From an uncultured Clostridia bacterium (GTDB lineage: Bacteria; Bacillota; Clostridia; Oscillospirales; Ruminococcaceae), in contig CANPZQ010000016.1 of the NCBI GenBank assembly GCA_947588775.1, forward strand, positions 1 to 22,565: a DNA stretch of 22,565 nucleotides, read 5' to 3'. The notes beneath the pieces are model-generated. The model ran no database searches, was not told where the DNA came from, and worked only from the letters and a program-made list of their open reading frames with translations. Below are positions 16,413-22,565 of this stretch, in pieces; positions within the stretch are counted from its first letter, which is position 1; every line of letters begins with the position of its first letter. The translations under genes were made by a program, and so were the position numbers.

Positions 16413-17513
16413 ATGCCCGCAATCTATATCCACGTCCCGTTTTGCCGCCGCCGCTGCGCCTACTGCGACTTCTGCTCGTCGGTCGCCGCGCCGGAAACGA
16501 TTTCGGCATACGCCGACGCGCTTATCCGCAACATTCGCGCCTGCGCGCCGCTCAATCTGACGGCGGAAACGGTGTATTTCGGCGGGGGAACGCCCTCGCT
16601 CGTTTCGGCCGCCGATATGAATAAAATCATGTCCGCCGTTCGCGAAAGCTTCGCGCTCCCGCCGTCGGCGGAGGTGAGCGCGGAGGCGAACCCCGATTCC
16701 GCAGACTACGAAAAGCTCGCCGCTTGGCGCGATGCGGGAATCAACCGGCTTTCCCTCGGCGTTCAGAGCTGTAAAGACAACGAGCTTTACAGGCTCGGTC
16801 GGCTCCACAATTTTTCTCAGGCCGAAAACGCCGTGAAAAATGCCCGAAAAGCCGGCTTTGAAAATATTTCCTGCGATTTGATGCTCGGGATTCCGGAGCA
16901 GACCCCCGAAACGGCATTAGAATCCGTCAATCGCATATGCGACATGGGCGTATGCCACGTTTCGGCGTATATGCTCAAAATCGAGGAGGGAACCCCGTTC
17001 GACTGCGACGAAATAAGGTCGTCGCTCATGTCTGACGACGAGCTTTCGGACATGTATCTGATGGCCGCGGAAGCCCTTGAAAAGCGGGGCTTAGCGCAAT
17101 ATGAAATATCTAATTTTTCAAGGGAGGGCTGTCAGTCCCGCCACAATTTAACCTACTGGACGCTCGGCGAATACCTCGGCTTCGGGCCGTCGGCGCATTC
17201 GCTTTTTCGGGGAAAGCGGTTTTTCGTCCCGCACGACATCTCGGGATTTATCAATTCCGAATTTCAGCGTATCGAAATCGAGGACGAGCACCCCGATTTT
17301 TTGCAGGAGTACGTCATGCTCGGGCTTCGCCTATGTAAAGGCATTGAGCTTGACGGGCTCGGCGAAAAGGCGGAGAAAATTTTGCCCGCGCTCGAGCCGC
17401 TAAAACGCGCAAATCTCGTCAAAACCGGCGGCGGAAGGCTCCGGCTGACCCGCAGGGGGTTCCTTGTGTCGAACGGAATCATCGCGAGGCTCCTCGAAAT
17501 TTTAGAAAAATGA
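16413..17513 (+). CDS. hemW: HemW, radical SAM heme chaperone
   Basis: 366-residue radical SAM protein related to HemN. The cluster-binding motif CRRRCAYC has Cys11, Cys15 and Cys18, followed by the typical FC (Cys21). Further family marks are VYFGGGTPSLVS (about 53-64), LSLGVQSCKDNELYRLGRLH (about 113-132), SCDLMLGIPEQT (about 153-164) and the C-terminal HemN-type domain. HemW inserts heme into target proteins and is often misnamed coproporphyrinogen III oxidase; the family as a whole does not have that activity. Ribosome binding site AAAGGAGG at about 16398-16405. It is transcribed alone, with its own promoter, and the next gene also has one. Confidence 0.94.
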   Translation: MPAIYIHVPFCRRRCAYCDFCSSVAAPETISAYADALIRNIRACAPLNLTAETVYFGGGTPSLVSAADMNKIMSAVRESFALPPSAEVSAEANPDSADYEKLAAWRDAGINRLSLGVQSCKDNELYRLGRLHNFSQAENAVKNARKAGFENISCDLMLGIPEQTPETALESVNRICDMGVCHVSAYMLKIEEGTPFDCDEIRSSLMSDDELSDMYLMAAEALEKRGLAQYEISNFSREGCQSRHNLTYWTLGEYLGFGPSAHSLFRGKRFFVPHDISGFINSEFQRIEIEDEHPDFLQEYVMLGLRLCKGIELDGLGEKAEKILPALEPLKRANLVKTGGGRLRLTRRGFLVSNGIIARLLEILEK

Positions 17514-17533
17514 AACAAATTTCAAAAAAGGTA

Positions 17534-17562
17534 TTGCGTTTTTTTCGGATTTATGCTAAAAT
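17534..17562 (+). promoter_or_regulatory. promoter (extended -10) for the membrane-fusion lipoprotein gene
   Basis: TTGCGT (17534-17539), 17-bp spacer, TAAAAT (17557-17562) preceded by TGC, an extended -10. About 50 bp before the GTG start. Confidence 0.7.
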
Positions 17563-17612
17563 TTTTTAGATAGAAGTATCTTCGCTTCACCCACAATTTT
17601 GGAGGTATAACC

Positions 17613-18656
17613 GTGAAAAAATTTTTCTGCATACTGGCCGCGGCGGCGGTCACGGCGACAATGCTTGTTTCCTGCGGCGAGGAGTCCGTCGAGGACAACG
17701 TCCGCATTCCGATAAGAACCGGCAACGTAATTAACTATGAAACCGCCCATGCGACGGTCGGCACCCTTAAAGAGGAAGTCACCCTTCACGGAAGCGTGAC
17801 GATGCCCTATACGATGGATTTGAGCTTTACCCGCATCGGCGGAACCCTTGAATCCGTAAACGTCCGCCGCGACCAGGAGGTAACGGAAGGGGAGGTCCTT
17901 GCCGTCCTCAAGGACGAGGATCTGGAGGAGCAAATCACCGTCCAGAAGATAAAGCTCGACTCCGCGCAGTCGCTCTATGAGAACCTTCAGGCGCAGCACG
18001 CGAACGCCGACGACATTGAGTTTGCGCGAATCGACTATGAAATCGAGAAGAGCGAGTACGACGCGCTCGTCGAAAACCGCGAATACCTGACGCTGAGGGC
18101 TCCCTTCGACGGAAGAATCACGGCCGTCAGCGACAATGCGAGGGCCGGCGGCCATGTCAACGTAAACTCACGCATCTGTACGATTTCCGATTCCTCACGC
18201 TATAGGCTCACCGTCACCGACAGGGACGCGCAGCTGACAAATGTTTCCTTCGGAACGAAGGTCGACATCGTTCAGGGTGCGATTGTTTCGACGACCGGCA
18301 AGGTTATCGACACGGTTACGACCACGATTATTCCCGACGGCTGGGGCTGGGGGGACGACATGCCCATGCGGACGGAGGCGACGAGTTACATCATTCAGAC
18401 CGACGACGACGTTCAGTTCTCCGACCTCGGCGCGGTCGACGTTACGTTCACGACCTTCCGCCGCGACGACGCGGTAATAGTGCCGTCTGAGGCCGTTTTC
18501 GAGTCAACCGACGCGGGCGGCACGGTGAGCAACTACGTCAACGTCCTTATGAACGGAATCAAGGTCCAGACCCCCGTAACCGTCGGCGTAACCACCGTCG
18601 ACAAAACCGAAATTCTCAACGGCCTCGAGGGTACGGAAACGCTGATATTGAGATAA
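17613..18656 (+). CDS. membrane-fusion (HlyD/MacA-like) lipoprotein, orphan
   Basis: 347-residue lipoprotein with lipobox LVSC (Cys21). It has the layout of a periplasmic-adaptor-type protein: first half of a lipoyl domain (about 70-100, LSFTRIGGTLESVNVRRDQEVTEGEVLAVLKD), an alpha-helical hairpin or coiled coil (about 101-155), second lipoyl half (LTLRAPFDGRITAV, 159-172) and a beta-barrel region after about 195. Such adaptors normally serve a MacB-type ABC exporter, but none lies next to it; a terminator follows at once. The start is GTG at 17613 with GGAGG at 17601-17605. The substrate is unknown. It may work with a transporter encoded elsewhere. Confidence 0.85.
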   Translation: MKKFFCILAAAAVTATMLVSCGEESVEDNVRIPIRTGNVINYETAHATVGTLKEEVTLHGSVTMPYTMDLSFTRIGGTLESVNVRRDQEVTEGEVLAVLKDEDLEEQITVQKIKLDSAQSLYENLQAQHANADDIEFARIDYEIEKSEYDALVENREYLTLRAPFDGRITAVSDNARAGGHVNVNSRICTISDSSRYRLTVTDRDAQLTNVSFGTKVDIVQGAIVSTTGKVIDTVTTTIIPDGWGWGDDMPMRTEATSYIIQTDDDVQFSDLGAVDVTFTTFRRDDAVIVPSEAVFESTDAGGTVSNYVNVLMNGIKVQTPVTVGVTTVDKTEILNGLEGTETLILR

Positions 18657-18691
18657 AAAACTCCGCCGGCTGAAATGGTCGGCGGTTTTTT
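18654..18691 (+). terminator. intrinsic, probably bidirectional terminator
   Basis: A run of A, stem CCGCCGGC (18663-18670) with GTCGGCGG (18678-18685), then six T. It overlaps the stop of the lipoprotein gene and precedes the pyrophosphatase gene. Confidence 0.85.
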
Positions 18692-18740
18692 GTGACATGG
18701 GGCAGGGGAGCGGGATTAAAACGTTATTCAAGGAGAGAAA

Positions 18741-19064
18741 ATGATAGGCGATATAGTCACTGTCACGGTCGACAGGCTCCTCGGGAGCCGCCACCCTGTG
18801 TATAAGGATATGGTTTACCCCGTAAATTACGGTTATGTCAAGGGCGTTATCGCTCCCGACGGAGAAGAGCAGGACGCATATATTCTCGGCGTTGACGAGG
18901 CGGTCAGGGAGTTCACCGGAAAAATAATCGCGGTAGTTCACAGGCTTGACGACGTTGAAGAAAAATGGGTCGTCTGCCCGGAAAACCTTACGTTCACAAG
19001 GGAGGAGATTTCCGGGAAGATTTGGTTTGCAGAGCGGTATTTTCAGTCTGAGATTGTGGTGTGA
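18741..19064 (+). CDS. short family I-type inorganic pyrophosphatase-like protein
   Basis: 107 residues. It carries the soluble family I signature: GSRHPVYKDMVYPVNYGYVKG (residues 15-35, with the Tyr residues of YPVNYGY) and DGEEQDAYILG (40-50, with metal-binding Asp40 and Asp45), then Asp70/Asp71 in HRLDDVEEKWVV in the place of the third metal-binding Asp. Canonical enzymes are 170-180 residues, so this is a minimal form; such short members occur in Firmicutes and their activity is not established here. AAGGAG at 18730-18735, ATG at 18741. It is isolated between two terminators. No clear promoter was seen; a start within the 50 bp upstream is possible. Confidence 0.8.
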   Translation: MIGDIVTVTVDRLLGSRHPVYKDMVYPVNYGYVKGVIAPDGEEQDAYILGVDEAVREFTGKIIAVVHRLDDVEEKWVVCPENLTFTREEISGKIWFAERYFQSEIVV

Positions 19065-19098
19065 ATTGAGGGGTGGTTGGGGGTGTGTATGTAAAAAA

Positions 19099-19131
19099 GC
19101 AGACGGGTTTCCGCCTGCCTTTGCCGTTTTA
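19099..19131 (+). terminator. intrinsic terminator after the pyrophosphatase gene
   Basis: Stem GCAGACGG (19099-19106) with CCGCCTGC (19111-19118), one mismatch, followed by CTTTGCCGTTTT. The A run before it and the flanking GCC-T-run parallel the terminator at 11009-11040. After it, 19150-19190 holds a short GGATAGA-type tandem stretch. Confidence 0.75.
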
Positions 19132-19221
19132 TGCGGGGGCTTTTAGAGAATAGGGGTTAGAGGGATAGAGGATAGAGGATGCCTAATCGGGTTTCGCAAA
19201 AAATCGCGATTGGTTGCTAAG

Positions 19222-19278
19222 GCCTGACACTCACCCCCCGCTACGCCTCCGGCTCCGGGGGCGGGATTCGGCTCAGGC
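19222..19278. repeat. palindromic module B, copy 2
   Basis: 57 bp with ends GCCTGA (19222-19227) and TCAGGC (19273-19278) and the shared interior ACTCACC-CCCG-CTACGCCTCCGGCTCCGGGGG-CGGGATTCGG in pieces. It ends 42 bp before A copy 9, the same spacing as B1 to A7. Confidence 0.75.
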
Positions 19279-19320
19279 AGGGGATTGGGTGCGCTTGCTT
19301 TGGGGCTCCTGTGTAAGCCC

Positions 19321-19404
19321 GGCGCGGCGGAGAAAGCTGCCTCCATCGTCCCACCCGCCCGCCCCCATAGTTTCGTGCCATTTTCCCGCTTTCTCCGCCG
19401 CGCC
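19321..19404 (+). repeat. element A, copy 9 (C-rich strand on +)
   Basis: 84 bp with perfect 17-bp arms GGCGCGGCGGAGAAAGC (19321-19337) and GCTTTCTCCGCCGCGCC (19388-19404). Core TCCCACCCGCCCGCCCCC at about 19349-19366. It lies between the pyrophosphatase terminator and the AIPR promoter. Confidence 0.9.
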
Positions 19405-19428
19405 TGCATAATGGCCGCACCCATGCAC

Positions 19429-19468
19429 TTGCAAAACCGAATAGCATGTGTTATAATTCATTTATAAC
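19429..19468 (+). promoter_or_regulatory. promoter and operator-like palindrome of the AIPR gene
   Basis: TTGCAA (19429-19434), 17-bp spacer, perfect TATAAT (19452-19457). The -10 box lies inside an inverted repeat GTTATAA (19450-19456), five bases, TTATAAC (19462-19468). A protein bound there would block initiation, so regulated or self-limiting expression is plausible. The leader to the start codon is about 90 bp and A/T-rich. Confidence 0.7.
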
Positions 19469-19550
19469 CAAGCATTTCAATCGCCCGATAAATGTTTTTG
19501 CAAACCAAATATAGTTAAGATATATTTAAATACAGAAAGGAATGCAAAAA

Positions 19551-21305
19551 ATGACAATTTACGAGAGGATAAAATCGGATATATCGCAGCAGTATTATGC
19601 CGACAATTTTTGCAATGACGGCCAGAGATTCATAGCGTGGTATCTTCGCAATATCCACAATCTCGATTCCGTTGAGGCGAAGAGCTGCATTACCGACGGA
19701 CCCGGCGATAAGCAGATTGACGCCGTATATGTGGATAATCAGACCGAAACCGTATATATAATTCAAGGTAAATATTACAGCGGTGCTTCCGTGGACGCGG
19801 GACCTCTTCGGGAGGTGTTGGCGTCATGGGCGCAGATTCAGAATTTAAGCCGTTTGCAGGAATCCGCCAACGACAGACTGCGTTCAAAAATCGCGGATAT
19901 TTCCGACGTTATTGCCGAGGGCTATGAGATTTCCTTTGAATTGATTACGACGGCCGCGATGTCCGAGGCGGCGGCCGGCGATTTGGAGCTGTTCCAGCAA
20001 ACTTTATCGTCAAGCGAGGCTCTTAACGCAAACATGGTTGTTATAGATGAGGAAACCCTGCAGTCGAGGCTGGACGAGGCCATGAACAAAAATCGGCCCT
20101 ATATAAACCACGTATTTGAGGTGGACCCTTCCAAGTGTCTTGAGATGACCTTAGCCGGAACAAAGGTTATAATTGCCGCGCTTCCTTTGAAAGAATGCAT
20201 AAGAATCCCCGGTATAAAAGACGGAATGCTTTTCCGAAAGAATGTGCGCCAGTCGCTCGGCTCATCGAATAAAGTCAACAAGGGGATTGCAAAAACAATC
20301 CGGAAAAATGCCGATGAATTTTTCTTTTTGCATAACGGAATAACCGCCATCTGCTCTTCTATGTCCCTGAACGGCGGAGTTCTGAGCGTTAAGGAGCTCA
20401 ACGTCGTGAACGGCTGTCAGTCGCTGAGCACAATCTACAGCTGCAGCGAATCCGCAAAAAACGCAGAGGACGCGTTTGTGATGTTCCGCTTTTATGAAAT
20501 AAGCGACAGCAACCGAGCCGATGACATCAGCACGTCGACCAACTCGCAAAGTGCGGTTAAAGCGCGCGACCTCAGAAGCAACGACAAATATGTGATTGCA
20601 ATGAAAAAGGCATATATGCAGATGTTTCCTGACGGATATTTCATTACCAAACGCGGCGAAAAAGCCGATTCGGCAAAGTATAATACCAATCACATAATTG
20701 ATTTGACGCTGCTCGGCAAATGGCTGATAGCATGGCATTCTCAGAGGCCGACAATGTCCTACAGCGAAAATAAAGTTTTCGACGTGTATTTCAACCAGTT
20801 GTTCCAGCACGATTACGCGCCGGAAGATATTCAGGCGTTAAATGAAATATACAGGGCGGTCGTTCCGTGCTGGGGAAGCGGTAATCCCTGCGGAATCAAC
20901 GAGGCTCTCCTTGCGATAAAGGCATACGGGACGTTTCATCATATGTATGCCGTATCGGTGGTGCTTTGCGAGCTGAATAAGATGCAGGACCTCGTTCCGA
21001 AGCCGTCCGTAGCAGTGGAGAAACTGAAGGCGGGCCGGCTTATGGACACGGTTGTTGATATGTCGGCGCAGTGCCTGAATATTGCCTTTGAAACCGCATA
21101 TGAAGAGGCTACGTCGAGCGGAAAGGTGTTCTCGGCGCAGAACTGGAGCAAGTCAAAGACCTCGCTTAAAGATACAAGGAGCCAGGTAAAGCAATATCTG
21201 ACCGCCATGCGGCTGCTGCCGGCAAACAAAGAGATTCTTGACGCTCTTACAAAATCGCTTCAAATGCCTAAAGAAGCTTTTGAGAGCCGGTGGAGTGCGG
21301 ATTAA
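19551..21305 (+). CDS. AIPR family protein (abortive-infection phage resistance type, nuclease-like)
   Basis: 584 residues. The central and C-terminal parts match the AIPR family (PF10592): FFFLHNGITAICSSMS (257-272), LNVVNGCQSLSTIYS (283-297), and ISTSTNSQSAVKARDLRSND (326-345), all typical blocks. Near the N-terminus, GDKQIDAVYVDNQTETVYIIQGKYYS (52-77) resembles a PD-(D/E)XK nuclease core, with Asp57 and Gln72-x-Lys74 (a QxK variant). Family members are linked to phage defence; cleavage of nucleic acid is inferred. The start at 19551 fits AGAAAGGA at 19534-19541; an in-frame ATG at 19542 is too close to that site. It stands alone, with its own promoter, and is less GC-rich than its neighbours, which suggests acquisition by transfer. 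Confidence 0.88.
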   Translation: MTIYERIKSDISQQYYADNFCNDGQRFIAWYLRNIHNLDSVEAKSCITDGPGDKQIDAVYVDNQTETVYIIQGKYYSGASVDAGPLREVLASWAQIQNLSRLQESANDRLRSKIADISDVIAEGYEISFELITTAAMSEAAAGDLELFQQTLSSSEALNANMVVIDEETLQSRLDEAMNKNRPYINHVFEVDPSKCLEMTLAGTKVIIAALPLKECIRIPGIKDGMLFRKNVRQSLGSSNKVNKGIAKTIRKNADEFFFLHNGITAICSSMSLNGGVLSVKELNVVNGCQSLSTIYSCSESAKNAEDAFVMFRFYEISDSNRADDISTSTNSQSAVKARDLRSNDKYVIAMKKAYMQMFPDGYFITKRGEKADSAKYNTNHIIDLTLLGKWLIAWHSQRPTMSYSENKVFDVYFNQLFQHDYAPEDIQALNEIYRAVVPCWGSGNPCGINEALLAIKAYGTFHHMYAVSVVLCELNKMQDLVPKPSVAVEKLKAGRLMDTVVDMSAQCLNIAFETAYEEATSSGKVFSAQNWSKSKTSLKDTRSQVKQYLTAMRLLPANKEILDALTKSLQMPKEAFESRWSAD

Positions 21306-21507
21306 AGGCCGAATCCGAAAGCGGGGAAATATTTCGGAACGGTTCGTCGGAAGCGTCAATCATGCCGGCAGAACGGTGCGGGGGCAAATCGCCGGCTGCC
21401 GTCGTTGGGGGCGTTTGAGCATGAGCGAGAAGGCGGGATGATGCTTGCAGCAAAAAATTCATATGGTCTGCGTTCCCTGAAAATCCCGCTTCTTCTGAAA
21501 TGCTGCT

Positions 21508-21547
21508 AACCGCACCAAATTTTTAATGTCACCCCGCGCGTGCGGTT
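21508..21547. repeat. inverted repeat upstream of the sigma factor gene
   Basis: Perfect 8-bp arms AACCGCAC (21508-21515) and GTGCGGTT (21540-21547) with a 24-nt loop. It lies 41 bp before the sigma factor start and may be a regulator site or leader hairpin. A possible -10-like TATTAT follows at 21557-21562, with no -35 I can support. The rest of the 283-bp gap from 21306 holds nothing recognisable. Confidence 0.5.
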
Positions 21548-21588
21548 TGCGACTAATATTATAGAAGCGTCCGAAAGGAGTGAGGAGC

Positions 21589-22137
21589 ATGGAGGACAGC
21601 GAAATTATCGCGCTGTATCATCGCCGCGACGAGGCGGCAATCGCGGAAACGGAGCTAAAGCACGGGCCGTTTTGCCGGCGCGTTGCGATGAACATTCTTT
21701 CAAACAGGCAGGACGCCGAGGAGTGCGTAAACGACGCGTGGCTTGCCGCGTGGAACAGAATGCCGCCGGACCGGCCGGCGTCGCTGAGGGCGTTTTTGGG
21801 GCGAATCACGCGGAATCTCTCAATCAGCCGTTTTCGCAAAAACCGCGCGCAGAAGCGGTATTCGGGGATTGAAACCATGCTCTCGGAGCTTTCGGAATGC
21901 GTTCCCGCGGGGCGGGAGGATGACGAAATCGAGCGGCGCGAGCTTTCAGGGACGATTTCGGAATGGCTCTGCGGGCTCGACGCGGACGACCGCACGCTTT
22001 TTGTGCGGCGGTACTGGTATGGCGACGGCGTTGCGGAGCTTGCACGCGAGCGGGGAGTTCCGCCGGCGAGGCTTTCAAAGCGGCTTCAAAGGCTGCGGGA
22101 GGGTCTGAGGGAGGTTTTGGAGAGGGAGGGGTTTTGA
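21589..22137 (+). CDS. ECF-type RNA polymerase sigma factor
   Basis: 182-residue sigma-70 family factor with only regions 2 and 4. Region 2 (about 10-80) contains LSNRQDAEECVNDAWLAAWNRMPP and FLGRITRNLSISRFRK; region 4 (about 120-175) contains DRTLFVRRYWYGDGVAELARERGVPPARLSKRLQRLREGLREVL, the helix-turn-helix that reads the -35 element. This kind is common in gut Clostridia, where it is usually followed by a gene for a membrane protein acting as anti-sigma or target; here a repeat follows 6 bp after the stop instead. The start at 21589 fits AAAGGAG at 21574-21580 with normal spacing; a GTG at 21580 would overlap that site. Target genes are unknown. Confidence 0.92.
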   Translation: MEDSEIIALYHRRDEAAIAETELKHGPFCRRVAMNILSNRQDAEECVNDAWLAAWNRMPPDRPASLRAFLGRITRNLSISRFRKNRAQKRYSGIETMLSELSECVPAGREDDEIERRELSGTISEWLCGLDADDRTLFVRRYWYGDGVAELARERGVPPARLSKRLQRLREGLREVLEREGF

Positions 22138-22143
22138 TTGGAG

Positions 22144-22228
22144 GGCGCGGCGGAGAAAGCGGGGGATAGGGCACGGAACTATGGGGGCGGGTGGGTGGGA
22201 CCGACGCAGCAGCTTTCTCCGCCGCGCC
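22144..22228 (-). repeat. element A, copy 10 (G-rich strand on +)
   Basis: 85 bp with perfect 17-bp arms GGCGCGGCGGAGAAAGC (22144-22160) and GCTTTCTCCGCCGCGCC (22212-22228), identical to copy 9's arms. Core ATGGGGGCGGGTGGGTGGG at 22181-22199. It begins 6 bp after the sigma factor stop. Confidence 0.9.
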
Positions 22229-22271
22229 AGGGTTGCGCAGGAAACTTCGGCGAATCGCGCGCCCGACCCCG

Positions 22272-22338
22272 GCCTGAGCCGAATCCCGTCCCCCGGAGCC
22301 CCCTTGCGGGGCGGAGCGGGGACGGGTGAGGGTCAGGC
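22272..22338. repeat. palindromic module B, copy 3
   Basis: 67 bp with ends GCCTGA (22272-22277) and TCAGGC (22333-22338). Inner arms CCCGTCCCCC and GGGGACGGG pair. It begins 43 bp after A copy 10; with that copy in reverse orientation, the arrangement is the mirror image of B2-A9. From 22339 to 22470 I see no feature. Confidence 0.75.
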
Positions 22339-22470
22339 TTCAGCAGGAGGCCGGTGTTTTTTTGCCGAAGCAGGATACTTGCGCCCCTATCCATTTAATG
22401 CGCACCGAGCTGCGGCTCTACCGTTCTGTTTTCTGACTTCTGACATTTGCGGCTCTGTCCGGATTCGTTC

Positions 22471-22516
22471 CTCACCCATCCCCGCTCCGCCCTTCGGGCT
22501 CCGGGTGGCGGGTTCG
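22471..22516. repeat. module B-like palindrome near the window end, copy 4 (diverged)
   Basis: CTCACCCATCCCCGCTCCGCC followed by CGGCTCCGGG-like and GGCGGGTTCG shares the interior of B1-B3, with GCCC-TTC-GGGC at its centre, but lacks the GCCTGA/TCAGGC ends. It is followed by a small hairpin GGGC-TTTC-GCCC. If the composite rule holds, an A element should lie about 42 bp beyond, outside the window. Confidence 0.55.
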
Positions 22517-22565
22517 TCGCGAATGGGCTTTCGCCCAAAAGGAACTCGCTTACGCTCGTACTATC

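Noticed and set aside
3553..22228. Element A as a CRISPR repeat or integron attC site
   Set aside because: Copies are hundreds to thousands of bases apart in both orientations without unique spacers of constant size, no cas or integrase gene is present, and no attC core boxes (GTTRRRY) are seen.
3553..22228. Target-site duplications at the ends of A elements
   Set aside because: I compared the flanks of several copies by eye and found no consistent direct repeat, so movement by a DDE-type transposase is not supported here.

Overview
The window looks like chromosomal DNA of a GC-rich Firmicute, most likely an uncultured gut Clostridia (Oscillospiraceae/Ruminococcaceae type). The grounds are the rplU-prp-rpmA-obgE order, an L27 with a cleavable N-terminal extension, AGGAGG-type ribosome binding sites, sigma-A-like promoters with 17-bp spacing, lipoproteins instead of periplasmic proteins, and an ECF-type vitamin transporter component. 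Taxonomy is inferred from gene content only.

Layout. (1) 42-3520: a translation/ribosome-assembly block of L21, the Prp protease, L27, the GTPase Obg, Mini-RNase III and YebC. (2) 3521-4961: an ECF transporter S component preceded by a large nested palindrome. (3) 4891-7286: a zinc/cadmium-type resistance operon, an ArsR/SmtB repressor with its own promoter and operator plus a P1B ATPase. (4) 7435-11033: ribosomal protein L11 methyltransferase, oligoendopeptidase F and an unrecognised membrane protein. (5) 11280-16074: an AraC-type regulator divergent from two solute-binding lipoproteins with no permease beside them. (6) 16175-19131: HemW, an orphan membrane-fusion lipoprotein and a short inorganic pyrophosphatase. 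(7) 19429-22137: an AIPR-family (abortive infection) gene with its own promoter and operator-like palindrome, then an ECF sigma factor.

The most striking content is between the genes. Ten copies of an 82-85 bp palindromic element (called 'A' here) occupy the intergenic spaces and never enter a gene. Each has 11-17 bp terminal inverted arms. The arm sequence differs between copies, but within each copy both arms change together, which is the mark of a conserved stem. Between the arms, off-centre, lies a near-invariant tract (G strand GGGGGCGGGCGGGTGGG), a four-run G-quadruplex motif with one-base loops. Three copies share a second palindrome ('B', 57-67 bp) placed 42-43 bp from A, giving a composite of about 185-195 bp. 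One site is a mirror A-B-A arrangement between two divergent promoters. Most A copies lie in gaps between a terminator and the next promoter; one lies in the hemW leader and would form the G tract in RNA. I do not recognise the family; it behaves like a REP/BIME- or MITE-type repeat and is the best candidate here for something undescribed.

No tRNA, rRNA, CRISPR array, transposase or phage gene was seen. All family assignments come from reading motifs by eye, without database searches.
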